Part shown: positions 1 to 13,400 of the stretch, piece after piece
Position numbering within the stretch: position 1 is the stretch's first letter
Layout of the letters: every line of letters starts with the position of its first letter
From: Ophiocordyceps camponoti-saundersi (nom. inval.)
Taxonomy: Eukaryota; Ascomycota; Sordariomycetes; Hypocreales; Ophiocordycipitaceae
Direction of reading: 5' to 3'
Assembly: GCA_003339415.1 (NCBI GenBank)
Contig: PDHQ01000154.1
Location: forward strand, 1-64,000
DNA length: 64,000 nucleotides
Notes under the pieces: model-generated
Databases searched by the model: none
Seen by the model: only the letters and a program-made list of their open reading frames with translations
What the model was told of the DNA's origin: nothing
Translations under genes and position numbers: made by a program

Positions 1-711
1 ATTTTTAAACTATTTATTTATCTTTAATTAAGTATTAAAAATAAATGTTAGTCTTTTTAGTACTTAGTATAGGGTAGTAAGTATAATATTTATTATCTTT
101 TTTAATAATTTATTTAAAAATAGAAAAAAAATATAATCTTATATTAAATAATATTATAAGTAATATAATTTTTAAGTATTATTAATATATAACTATTATA
201 TACTTATAATAAATTCTTAAAATACCTATTTTATTTCTATTAATATTTTTATAATAATTATAAAAAAATAGGTAAAATTATAAAGAAAGTAGTTTTAAGC
301 TATAATAAGATTTATCTATTTTTTAAAATTATTTTATATTATTATATAATTTATTAACGTTTTTTTCTTCTTAATATTTTTTAAAAATATATTTTAAAAA
401 AGTATTATCTTTAACCTTTTATTAAAAAAGAAGTAAAATAGCTAAAAATATAAAAAAAGTACTATTTAGAAGCGCTTTTAATAAGGTTTTTTTTAAAAAT
501 ATAAGAAAAAAAATTCACGCTAGTGACTAATTTTTTAGTCTTTAGTTAGTCACTGACTAACTAAAGACTAAAAGTGACTAACTAAAATTAGTCACTATAA
601 GGACTTTAGTCAGTCAGGACTTTTTTTAGTCCCTAAAAATAAGGACTTTAGTCAGTCAGTCCGGACTGACTAAAAAAAGACTAAAAAGTCACTGACTAAT
701 TTTAAACCCTG
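1..711. mobile_element. Right end of a RIP-mutated hAT-like element (left end outside window)
   Basis: The segment ends at 711 in TTTTAAACCCTG, the reverse complement of the CAGGGTTTAAAA terminus typical of hAT elements. From about 514 to 711 lie about a dozen copies of GACTAA/TTAGTC in both orientations, the subterminal motif array expected of hAT transposase binding sites, including a palindrome with 15-bp arms at 536-570. The same array is found at 36,552-36,740 and 45,145-45,333. The 8 bp after the end (AATATTAC) would be the target duplication, but its partner is beyond the window. The interior is AT-rich with no recognisable gene. Confidence 0.7.
536..570. repeat. Perfect subterminal palindrome of hAT-like element
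   Basis: Arms of 15 bp (TAGTCTTTAGTTAGT and its reverse complement) flank a 5-bp centre. A nearly matching palindrome sits at the equivalent place of the large hAT-like copy near 45,158. Confidence 0.85.
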
Positions 712-3700
712 AATATTACTAATATTACTAATTTAAATATATAGTAGAATATTACCGTAAATAATTATATTATAGCTTTTATATAGCTATAATATACCTA
801 GAAAGGAAGGGCGTATACGTAGCCCTAGCTAAAAATAAAACTAAAAGCTATATTTTTTATAAAAAATATTACGCCTTATAGTCCCGGGACTATCTTACTT
901 CGAAAATATATTAAAACTAAATATATAATAATTACGCTTATAAACTATATAAATTCTAAAATTACTTATAGCTAACTTAATCTTAATTTAGTAATAGCTT
1001 TATTAAGGTTTAGTTTTAAAAGCGATCTTTTTTACCCTTATTATAATTATAAGCTATAATTTAATTTAATATAAATAAGAACCTTAGTTTAGTATTAAAA
1101 AGGGGCCGCGGTAAGACTAATATTACTTTTAGTATTTAAGGAGGATAAGGAGCTAGTAAGGGATAAGGAGCCCCCTTATTTACCCTAATATAATTATAAG
1201 CTTTTACCTTATTCACTTCTAATAAAGATTAAAACCTTTTTTTAAAATATATAAAAATATAACTATCTTATATATATAATACTTTATAGCTTAGTTAGTT
1301 ATAATTTTATTTATATATAAGAACTATAATACGACTAATTTAGTTACTTATTACTCTTAAGTATTTTATTATATAAACTTATAAATTCCGATAGCTAAGT
1401 AATTTTCTATATTTATAAATAATTAAATTTTTCCCTTTAAACCCCCCTTACCGCCCTTAATATAATATCTATTTTCTTCTATACTTTACCCTTATTATAA
1501 ATTATATTTATTTACTTACCCTTATTAGTAATTAAGTTAAGTCCCTTTTTTTAAAAGAATATTATTTACCTTAACTTTAGCCTAATAGCTACCCTCTTAT
1601 ATAACGACTTTAACCTTTATTACCCCTCTTAAGATTACTATAAATAGTCCTCCCTTAAAATATCTAACTTTTTTAAGCTAATAACTAGCCTCTAACTTAG
1701 ACTCCTTATGCCCTTAGGTAAAGTTACCTAAGAAATATATAATAGGCGAATTAGAATTATTAATTTAGCTTAAGCTACGCCTAATTACTAAGTAATATAC
1801 TTAAGGAATAACCTTAACCTTATTAGCTTTAATTATATCTTATAAATTACCTTTATTAATACTAATTTTTACCTTAATATAACTTTAACTAAGATATAGC
1901 GCTTTTTTTACTTAGATATCTTTATAGCTAAGGTATAAAACTAACTTAAATTAAACTTATACCTTATTATAATACTTAGAGAGCTTAAAAATATAGTTAC
2001 CTTACTTTATAACTAGCTAAAAATAATAATAGGAATAATAATATTAGCACGCGTTTAAACTTACCTTATAGCGTAAAATTAGTAAAACTAAGTAATAGCT
2101 ATTATTATAGCGGTTACGAAAAGAGCCTAGTATTATTAATATACTAATCTTACTAACTCTTATTAGTAAAATTACTAAGAAGCGATAAAGGTATAAAAGT
2201 TAATAATTAGCGCGGTATATTATAGCGCTTAGCGCGATTTCTTTAATAATATTTCTATAAAATTATTAACTTTTTAAACTATAAAATATTAAGCCTAGCT
2301 ATAAAGCTAAGCTATACCTAAGCTAGTATATTTCCTATATTTTAAAAATACCTAAAGTTAATATTAATAATTACTTTCTTTAATAAGGTAACTTTACTTA
2401 GCTAATAATTCTTCCTAGCTTTTACTAATTTAGCCTTTTTATTTATTTTAGATAATCCCTTCCCTCCTTTTTATATTAAGTATACTATTATATAAAAAAT
2501 CTTTACTTTACTTTTTTTTAATTACTTTTTAGAAATTAGCTAGCTTTAATAAGATTCTAGTTAAGTTTCTAAAAAAAATAAACCCCCCCTTATTTAAATT
2601 TTTTAAAAAATCTTCTAAAACTATATTAATAATAGTTATTTCCTATTATAATTTAAAATTTTTAATATTATAATTATCTAGAAAATAAGTAAATTACTAG
2701 CTATATATTATACTTTTAGTAAGTATAAGGTAATTTTACTTTTTAATATAATAAGAAAGGTTTTAAAAATAATTATAATTAGGAAAATTATATTAATAGC
2801 GGAGGAGGCTTAAATCCTCCCTAATAGCTAGATAAGTAATAAATTATAGCGCTTTACTAATATAGCGGTCCTTATATTTACTAAAATAATTAAGATAATC
2901 TAAAACTAAAATAGCACCGCCTCGCTCCTTTTACTAAACTTTACCGGGGCTTTTAATTATATCTTTTATAATAAGTTAATTATTATTATAAACTACCTAA
3001 GCTTCCCTAGATAAGTTATAGCGTTTATCTAATTATATTTTATAAATTATATTTTAAAACTTAAGTTTTATTATAAACTAAGCGATATTTTCTTAATTTA
3101 GTAAAAGGTTTCTTAAAAGTCCCTTATATTACTAATCCTCTTCCTTTTATATATATCTTTACTATATTAATATTAAAACTTAATATTAAGTCTCCTTATA
3201 ATAAGGTTTATAAATAATATTAATATCCTTAATATTAAATATAATAAAGCTTAAATATTACTCTAACTTAAGCGTATATAGCGAATTTACGAATAATAAG
3301 CTTTAAAATATAAAATAACTTTTTAGCTAGCTAAAAATAAGTTTATATATTTTATAAAAGTAAAGATAGCGGATATAACTAAGCTTTAGCTTAAAGCTAT
3401 AATAATATAATTAATATAAAAGGCGCGATTTTTAAGGGTTTAGTTATATTATAAGCTATATTAAAAATCTTACTTTTTAAAACTTACCGCTAAGCTTAAG
3501 CGTTAATATTTAGCCCTTACTAAGATTATAGCGTTAATATAAAGCTATACTTTATTAAGGGTAAAGGAAGTTTATATTAAAGCTATTAGATTAGCTATTA
3601 TATTCGGTATAACTTAGTTTACCTTATTTATATAATTAGGGGGGATATTATATAGCTTTATTATAAAAGCTTTAGCTATAAAATAGTCTAAGTATTTTTA

Positions 3701-6700
3701 AGTTATTATTAAAGCTTATAAGGCTATTTTTATTTATTATATTAAAGCTAAGGCCTTTATCTTATCTCTTAACTTTTATCTTACTTACTATATAGTTTAT
3801 ATTTATTACCGCTTATAATATACCGGAATAGTAAACCTTATTTATACCGCGGTAAAGAAGGCGGCTAAGTAAGTATATTATAAATATAAAAAACGCCCCT
3901 GCTAAAAAAGATATTAAATATTATAAAACTTAGAGAAATTCTATATAATATAAACTAGCCCTAAACTAGCGGTAAGATATAAATAACGTAACTTTAATAC
4001 TTAACTTTATAATAAATAGCTCCTTTATTAATATTTTAAGGAAAGAAAGTTAAAAAAATATAGGTAATTATATAGCTACCTTATAAATAAGCTATTATTA
4101 CTTAAAGCTAGCTCCGCTTTTTATATATGTAAGAGACTCCCTAAGTTTATTAGTATAATATTTATATAGCTTAAGATTAGATATATTAGACTTAATTTAT
4201 TTCTTTAAGCTTATAAGGTACTTAAGGTAATATTAAAGCGGTACCTTTATAATAGCGGCGATAAAATAATCCCTTATATTTTTATTAACTATACTCTTAT
4301 TTATAAAAATAGGCCCCTTTTTAACGCTAACTAATATCTAATATAAAACTAATAAAACCTTACTAAAGCGCTTAATAACTTATAATTTATAATATAACTT
4401 ATATATTAGTTTCTTTTATTAAAAAAGCTTTACTAATTTAACCTTATAATATTATCTTATAAAGAGAGGGAGAATAGAGATATTAACCTTAGCGCGGACG
4501 CGTAATAGTTATTATATAATAATATACTTATATTTTTTACTTTACTAACCGCTTACTTAGCTTTAAGTTTTAATTACCTTAATTATATATAAAGAATTAA
4601 TTTAACCGCGTAAAGCGCGGGAATATTTATAACTATTACGGCCGCGGCCGCGGCCGCGGCTATATTTATATCCTTACCTATATTTATAACTTAAAATAAA
4701 AATCGCTAGCTTTTACTATTTTTTACTAAATATATTATAATTATTAGCTAATATTATAAAATTTTTATTATTAGAATACTTATTAATAAGATTATCTTAA
4801 ATAAGATTAGAAATCTCCTTATAAAAAGGTAGCTTAGTAATATTATAAGCGCTTATAGCGCCCTTAATAATAGTAAAAGCTTCCTTTATAGTAAGAGTAA
4901 AAGTAATATTAAGTATAATAAACTTATTAGCTTCTAACTCTAACTTAGACTCGATAGGCGCTAAAGCGGAAAAGGTTCTAGTTATAAGTAAAAGAGTAAT
5001 AAAAATAGGAGGGCGGTTATAAGGCGAAGGAGTCCTTTATAAAGCTACCTTATTCTTAGCTATACGGTAAATATAATATAACTTATCCGTCGCCTAGTTA
5101 TAAAAGTTAATTAACTATTTTTAAAAAAGACGCTATTTTTAAGTTTAAGCTATAATAGCTGCGATAAGTTAGTTAACGCTAGTTAGACCTTTAATTACTT
5201 TAATAGCACTAAGCTAATTTACTCTAACTATTAGCAGGTTTAGGCGCGTACTAGGGCTAAATACTTACTACGCTATACTTTTATAAGCATACCGATATAA
5301 CTAGCGTAAGATATATCGCAAGGGTAGTCTTATTTAATAGGTATTTTACTTCTAGTATAAGTTAGCTACGGATAATATACGTACTTATAAGGACTACTTA
5401 TATAATTAATTTTATTAAAATTACTAATTTAATAATAGCTTACTTACGCTAGTAAAAGTAACCCCCCCCTCTTTTATATACTCTTAAACCTTAAGTTATT
5501 AATTTATAAAAATAACTTCTTAATTAAAAAAGCTTCTTAATTAGGAAAGCTTTATAAAAAAATATATATTTAAATATATATTATATATATAAAAAATATA
5601 TAGCTATATATTTAAAAGTTAAGAAGTATATATTAAGGCCTTTAAGGGGTATATATTAGCTTATATAAGTAATATATATTACTACTCTCCTTATCTTTAC
5701 TTATCTTATCTTTTTTTCCTTATCTTTCCTTATATTATATAATATTACTATAGCTAATAGCTACTTTCTTTATATACGTTATATATCTTACCTAGCCCCG
5801 AGCCGGCCACGGTCCTACTATGCTACGGGGGGTTTTACCTCCTATAGAAGGGTTTTTCTCACCTAATATATCGTTAAGGTTTTAGCAGATTTTATAGCTA
5901 CTAGCGTAATAATATAATAATAATAATATAATAGCTAATTTTAGAAAATAGCTGAATTATTATAATAAAGCTATAGATAATTTAGAGAGGGGGTTAAGGG
6001 AGGTATTATTATATTCGCTTTTTAGCGTTTTTACTTTTATTATTACTAAACTCTAGTTAATATTAAAAAGGGGGGCGGGGTAATATATATAAAATTCTAA
6101 TTTATAAAGTTTCGGGGTTAGGAAATATATATATTTTTCGCTTAATCTTATACCGCTCTTATTTTAAAATAAAGTTAATTTTACTTAAGGTAAAACTTTT
6201 AATAAAAAAGGTAATAATATAATTTTCTCTTATAAGCTATAAGATAAGCGGATTTACCTTTTATATATAAAATAGTAAAATACTTATTATATTATAGCTT
6301 TATTATATAATATTTAATAATATATTTAATTTAATAATATTTAAAATATTATTAAAATTAAACTTTTAATATATATAATTTAATATTAAAAATCTTTTTT
6401 ATATTATTATATTTTTATTAAAAATTTAATTTATATTTATTATATTATTAATAATAATTATTAAAAAACTCCGCTAAGTTTTTAAATAATATTTTTTTAT
6501 ATATAGTTATATTATTAAAACTTTATTTAAAAACTTAATTTTTTTTAAAAAGCTTCCTTACCGCTTTATTATAAGGCCTGCGCTAATATCTATTTTATAA
6601 TAAAAATATAACTTTTACTAATTAAGTATATTTTTTTAAAAAATAATATAAAGCTATCTTAAATTAAACTAAAGCTTATAAATAATATTTTAAAATAATA

Positions 6701-9283
6701 TTATAATATTACTATTAGGTAATTTCCTTATTATAAAAGCTTAGCTTTATTTATAAAGTTTATAATTAATATTTATTATAATTATTTTAAAGCTTTAAAC
6801 TTTAAGCAGAATAATAATAAAATTAAAATAAACTATAAGTTATTACTTATATTACTTAGAAACTTTTTTTTAATAATTTATCTCTAATATTTTAGCTATA
6901 ATTATAGCTTATATTAAAGAAGTTCCGCTCCCCTTAAAGCTATATAAAAAAGAAGAAATTATAATTATAATAATTAAAAAGATATTACTAACTAATAAAA
7001 TAAAAAAATAAAAGGCATTTTCTTAAACTTTTTTTAACTTTATTATTTATTTAATAATTATTTATATAAAAATAAAAGTATTTTTAAAATAATTTTATTA
7101 ATATTTAACTTAGCTTTTAATAAGGTAATAAGTATAATAAATTTTTAAGTTTAAGATTATTACAATTCGGAGTAAAGTTATATTTTAAGTAAAAGATTTT
7201 CGCGGTTATAATTAACTTATATAGCGTTACTCTCCCCCTTAAAGTTACTCCGGGCGCGGCTCGCTATTATTATAAGGTAATAAAGGGAGCGGAGTCTACT
7301 TATAATATAAAAATAAAAAGTTTATATCCGCGTTACTATAAGCGTAAAATTTATAAAATATATAAAAGTTATATTAATTAATATTAAATAAGCTGTTTAA
7401 TATTAATATTAAGAGGGTTTTAAAAAAGAGTATATTATTATAATACTTTTTTATATTATTATATATAAGTGCTTATAATAATTTTTATTTTTTAAAATAA
7501 ATAATAAAAGTATAAATAACTAATATAAAAATATAATAACTATTTTATAATATAATATAGAAAATCTAATATTTTACTATATTTATTATATAATTAAATA
7601 ATTAAAGTTATTATTTTATACTTGAAAAGTATTAATATAATATATTATTTCCCTTATATATAAGGCTCCGGCCCTCTAAGGCTTAGAATAATATAAACCT
7701 TTAAGACTTTATATAGATCTGTTACGGTTAGCGTTTTTAAACTTTATAAAAATAGGTAATATAGAAAGCCGAATATTAAATTAACTATAGTACTTTCCGG
7801 ACTTCTAAAAACACTCCTAAATACATTATTTTCCGGCGTATAAGATAACCCTCTTCCTAACCGGAAAGGTTACTACGCTTATAAGAAATTAAGTATTTAG
7901 AGAAGAGGTTTTCTTGCTACTTATTAGATAATAATTTAATTACTTACTCTCTTCCCTACTTTCTAAATAATTCTATTATTAACCTATTATTATAAAACTA
8001 CTACTATTTTAATCTAATTTAAACGCGCTTTTATATCTAATAATCCTATTATTTAAATCTCTATTACTAGATAATTAATTATCTTCCCGACCTTAAACTA
8101 ATCGAAAGTGCTATCCGACTTCTATTTACACTTATATTATATAAAGAGAATAGCTATTTAAATACTTATTCGAATATATAAAGTAATAATAAGGAATATA
8201 AAAAGTAAAGTAAGGAGTTATAAGATTAGAAAGATTTTATATAAAAGGTTCTTATAACTTAGGTAAGCTATATAATAATATAAGGTTATAAAGATAATAT
8301 AAGGCTATAAGGTATTATAAGATATTTTAATAATAAGTGACTATTTTTTCCCGCTATATAAATACTTTTTAAGTATAAGTAAAACTTATATAATATTTTA
8401 TAATATATAATAGCCCTTATTATAAAATAACTTTAGCTATATAAGCGTTACTTATACTTATAAATATTATATACTTATTAAAAAAGCTATATAATATATT
8501 ATAAAGAAAAACTATAAGTATTAAAATATTTTATAATACCTTATAGCTTTATATTACCTTTATAGCTTTATATTATTATATAGCTTGCTTAAGTTATAAA
8601 AACCCTTTATATAAGATTTTTTTAATTTTATAAATCTTTACTTTACTTTTTAAATTTCTTATTCTTACTTTATATATTTAAATAAGTTTTTAAATAGCTA
8701 TTTTTTTTATATTATAATATAAAGGGGTATCGTAAAATATACTTCTTTTTAGGACCCCTTTAATATTATAATATTAAATACCTTATTTAATACTTATAAT
8801 AATATAAAGCTACTAATTAATAATAAAAATATTAATATAATTATTATAAAAAATAAGTTATTTATTATAACTAAGTTTATTATAAAGCTTAAAGCTTTTC
8901 CTTTACTCTTACTTATATAATTTACTTATTATATATTTTAGTTATAAAAACTTTACTAAATATTATAAGTACTTTTATTATAATAATATTTACCTTTTTT
9001 ATTTATATAATAAAAAGAAATCTTTAATATATTTATTATTTTATAAAAAGGTTAAACTTTCTTTTTAATAAAAGCGGTTATAACTAAGTATTATAAATAT
9101 CTTACGCTAACGCTAAAAGATATTTATTATAAAAATAAGTTTATTATATTTTTTAAAGTATTTTTTTATAATAACTTTCTTAGCGCCTCGCCTTAATAGC
9201 TAATAAAAGCTTTTTAGCTTTTATTAAGCTATTAAAGCTTATAGCTAAGCTTTTACCCTTATAATAATAAAAGTAAAAATAAT
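712..9283. repeat. RIP-mutated AT-rich DNA, unassigned
   Basis: About 8.6 kb with almost no CA or TG; for example the 60 bases at 3601-3660 hold none of either. No frame is open for long and I recognise no protein motif. GC-bearing remnants are CpG- and AGCT-rich, as RIP leaves them. Probably one or more degraded transposons. Confidence 0.6.
4639..4660. repeat. GGCCGC hexamer repeat
   Basis: 22 bases of pure G/C made of a GGCCGC repeat unit inside AT-rich DNA. It contains no CA or TG, so RIP cannot act on it. Confidence 0.85.
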
Positions 9284-9893
9284 TAATATAGGACGTTTAA
9301 TAATACCTTTATAAACCGCCTAACTTTTTACTATAATTTCCTTATAATATTTTATTAAGATTTCCCTTAAGGATTTTTTAATATTTACACTTAGAATTTT
9401 ACTTAGATTTTCCTAACAAACTTTAATATTTTTATACTTAGAAAATTACCCGAATTTCCTTTTAGAATTTCCCCTTATTTACTTTTAGGATTTTACTAAG
9501 ATTCCTAACTAAATTTAATATTAAAATATATATTTAAAAATCTTTAGATTTTATTAAGAAATTACCGCAAGCTACGAAATGTTTATTATATTAATATATG
9601 CGGAAATTACTATAAAATCTTTTTAGGTAAATACTTAAAAGATTATATTAGGAAACCTTCTTTAATTCCCTAGCTATATAATTAGCTTAGTATTTTTTCA
9701 AGTAGTAATTTAGATTCTTTTATAGTTACTATTTTAGTTCCTAAAAACTCTTATTTATACTTATACTTTTTATAGTAGCTAATCTATAATCTTACGACTA
9801 GTAGCTAGCCTATCTCCCTTCTCTATATACTATACTTAGTAGCTAGCCTAGTATATATTACTACTAGTAAATTATATATATAAGCGTATATTA
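9284..9893. mobile_element. Probable solo LTR, family shared with 35,756 and 47,577
   Basis: It aligns along its length with the segments at 35,756-36,341 and 47,577-48,168, starting TAATATAGGACG (from TGATATAGGACG by RIP) and ending TATATTA (from TATATCA). It is flanked by ATAAT at 9279-9283 and 9894-9898, consistent with a 5-bp target duplication, though such AT-rich matches have a fair chance background. No internal region with a second LTR is adjacent. Confidence 0.6.
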
Positions 9894-10258
9894 ATAATTT
9901 TATAATATTAGCTTAAGCTTTAAGTTATTAAACTTTTTATATAATATAAATATTAATTCTAATAGCTTTAAATTAAGCTTAAAAAGGTCTTAAACTTAAT
10001 ATAATCTTTTTTTCCTAGCCTTAGCGCTAGTAAACTTTATAAGCTATAACCTTTATAACCCCCTACCCTTAATATATTTAATATAATATTAGAGGGCTTA
10101 AACTTATAGTATAGCTAATAATACCTGCTTTCTTATATATATAGTTCCGTAACTAGCACGTGAGGCGTTATACAGCGCCTTATACCCCTTAGGATACGAA
10201 GGTCTTCGAGGCTCTGCCCCTAGGCTCTTCTATAACGTAGAATACACACACACACATA
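9894..10258. other. Spacer with a weakly RIPped patch and CA repeat
   Basis: Between the solo LTR and the first Gypsy element. From about 10,140 to 10,258 the sequence keeps CA and TG (for example AGCACGTGAGG and GCTCTGCCCC) and ends in a CA run at 10,243-10,256. It may be remnant single-copy DNA. No gene is recognised. Confidence 0.5.
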
Positions 10259-10464
10259 TAGATAAATAGCCTTATTACCTAACTATTAGAGATAGCCTTA
10301 TATAGCTATAAAATAGCACGATAAAAGAAAACCTATATATAGGTAGTAAAGTAAGGTTAATTATATATAAAAACTAAAAAAGCCTAAGCTATCTATCTAT
10401 ATCTAAAATATAAGAGTTATACTTATATAACTAAGTTAAGTTAAGTAACTCGTGCTTACTATTA
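10259..10464 (-). repeat. LTR of Gypsy copy 1 (left)
   Basis: Same order of motifs as the LTRs at 19,212, 19,463 and 28,401 (CCTAACTATTA, CCTATATATAGG, GCCTAAGCTATCT). Confidence 0.85.
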
Positions 10465-13400
10465 TATTTATTACTATATATAAGTATTTTAAGGTATTTA
10501 TCCCCTACTAAGATAAAGGAAAAAGGCGATAAGAGTAGGAATAGGGAAGAAAACTAAATAAAAAAAAAGTAAAAAGAAATTATATAAGTCCTAAGCTTTA
10601 AAAAATAATCCCTTAACTTTAGATTAAATTTTATTAAATCTTATTTTAATTTTCCTATATTTAATATTTACTTTACTACTTATTATTATTATATTTACTT
10701 TAAAAAATATTAAGCGATTTAAATTATCTTTAATTAAAGTAATTAGTAAATCTATCTTTTCTTTTATAGCTTTTAGTTTATTAGAAGCTTATATAGGAAA
10801 ACTTAAGTTATTAGTTATATTAAGTATCTTTTAAGCGTAAGCTAATAATTTATAAATATAAGTTATAGTTCGCCTTAAATTTAATCGTGCTTAGCTAAAT
10901 AGACTCTTAAGTAAGGACTCGATAAGATAGTCGCCTAAATCGATACTTTTTAGTATAGGTGCCCGTCTCTTATATTTTTTCTTTACTTAATTTTTTACTA
11001 TAATAAGGGGCTTAGTAATAGTAAGGTTTGCTAAGTTAGAAATTATAAGCTAAGGAGTAGCTTAAGGAGTTATTTATATTATAAGTTATAGATTAAGTTT
11101 ATTCTAAGCTACGGTCTTAAGGTATAATATTTAAATTATAATATATATTTCTTTTAAGGTAAGACTTAAGGCTAGTACCTAAGTAATAGGGCCCGGTAAC
11201 GGTAGTTATTTTTAAGCTATTATTAGCTATTCTAGCGCTAAGCTTTACTTAGGCTTTTTTCTAGATAGCTTCCCCCCTAAGGGCTAAACTGCTATTAACC
11301 TCTTTTTTATAATATATAATAATTAAGATATAGACTTATTTTTTTCGTTAATTTAGTAATAGGTTTATTAATATATTACCCTTAGAATAGAGCGATAAAG
11401 ATACTTAAGTTCCCTTAGAGATATATTTTTAGCCGTGATTTCCTAATAGCTTAGGTATCCTAATCTAAAAGCTAATTTTAAGAAATCGCTTAAAGGGTTA
11501 ATAATATTAGTATTTAAGAAGTTAGTAATAACGTTAAAAATCTAAACTAGGTATATAAGTATAAGAGGGTATATTAGAAAATATTAGATAATTATAATAT
11601 CCCTAACTCCCTATATATCCCTTATCTTTACCTTAACTTTTATAAGCTTATAAAGTTATTATATAGATCTTAATATAAGCTATATAACTTATTACCCTAT
11701 TATAGCTTAATTATATAAAATATTACCTAATATTATAATTATAGCTTTAAATAGCTTTATAAAGGCTAAGTATATAAGCTTTACTTATTTTATTAAATTA
11801 TTTTTTATAAGATAGTACTTAGCTTATTTAAATATTACCTTAGCTTTTATAAAAAACTTAATAATTATAAGCTTAACTAAGTTATCGATAAGGTCCTTTA
11901 TATTTAATAAGTCTAGGTATACTAGCGTTATCTATAAGTTTAGCTATATTTTAAAGCGCTTATATACTATACGCTTATCTATCGTATAATTTATAACTTA
12001 GCGTAGGCTTTTAAGTAATAGGTATAGTTTTTAAAGTTATTTATATATTATAATATTACCTTTTTTATAACTTAGGATAAATAGGATAGGACTTACTAAG
12101 CCTAGGTAAGGAGATATCGCTATAAGTACTAAATTCTTATTAAAAGTAAAGTCTTCCTTAAAGTTATTATTAAAGCGCGTAAATATATTAAAAAGTTATT
12201 AATCCGCCTAAGTATTTAGATTCTTAGCTACTATACTAAGTAAAATATCTATACTAATATTTACCCTTAAGATTATATTAAGATATAAGTCCTTATTAGC
12301 TAAGGAAAGGCGAAGAAAGGGGGGTAAATACGTAAATAAAGAAAAGAAAGGCGATATAAGAGAGAAGGAAGAAATATAAGGGTAATAATTATAATTAGCT
12401 TTATAGGAAAAGAAGAAAAGTAAATTACTTAAAAACGCTATAAACTAGCTAATATAGCTAGTATCCCCTAGCTACTATCTCTTAAATATATAAGCCTTAT
12501 AAGAAAATATTTTAGCGAATCCTTATAAAAAGTTAAGTCCGCTATACCCTTAATTAAGGTATTATCTATATACTAAATTCTTTAGGAGATTTTTCCTATT
12601 TATTAATTAAGCTTAAATAGTCTTACTTAGGTAAGTTATAGTTTAGTAAGTTTGCCCTCCTAAGCTATATATATAAGATCGCCTAGCTTAAACTTAAGTA
12701 TCCTCCGTATCTCCTAACGCTATCTCCGGCCCTTAGCTTTTAGATTAAACTTTACTTCGACTAGGCCCCTTTATCTAAAGGCTTTCGCGATATAGTATAG
12801 TACTAGGTTAGTATATTATCCCCCTATAAGCTATTCTAATTCTTAATTATTTATTAGTATTTTAAAAATTTCTAAGGATAAGGTAAAAGGTAATAGTCTA
12901 TTTTATTATACGCTATAGAAGATCTTAGATAGGGAGAAGCTAAGCGTCTAAATTATCCTATAATTAATTTATTTTATAACTTTAAATAAGTAATTTATCT
13001 AAGATAATTCTACTAAACTAGCTTTATTAAGTACTTATAGGAAGATTCGATTTATAACTTTAATAAAGCTAATATTACGGTAAGATTTAGATAGGGCTAA
13101 TATATAGGTAATACGCTTAGCTTTTAGGAAAGTAGCTACTTTTTTAAATAAGAAGGTAGACCCGGGGTCTAAGTATATAGCTATAAATATAAAGGCTACG
13201 AAATCTATTTAGTTCCGTAATTAAACTAAAGTTTCTAATACGCTTACTATTCGATATACTATTAACTACGCGAACTTAGAGAAATAGTTAATAATAATTA
13301 ATATAAACTTAGTGCCGTCGCTAATAGTAAGGAATAGCTTAATATAGTTTATATTAATAACTTAAAATAGGGCGCTAATAATAATAAGTTAGTCTAATAA

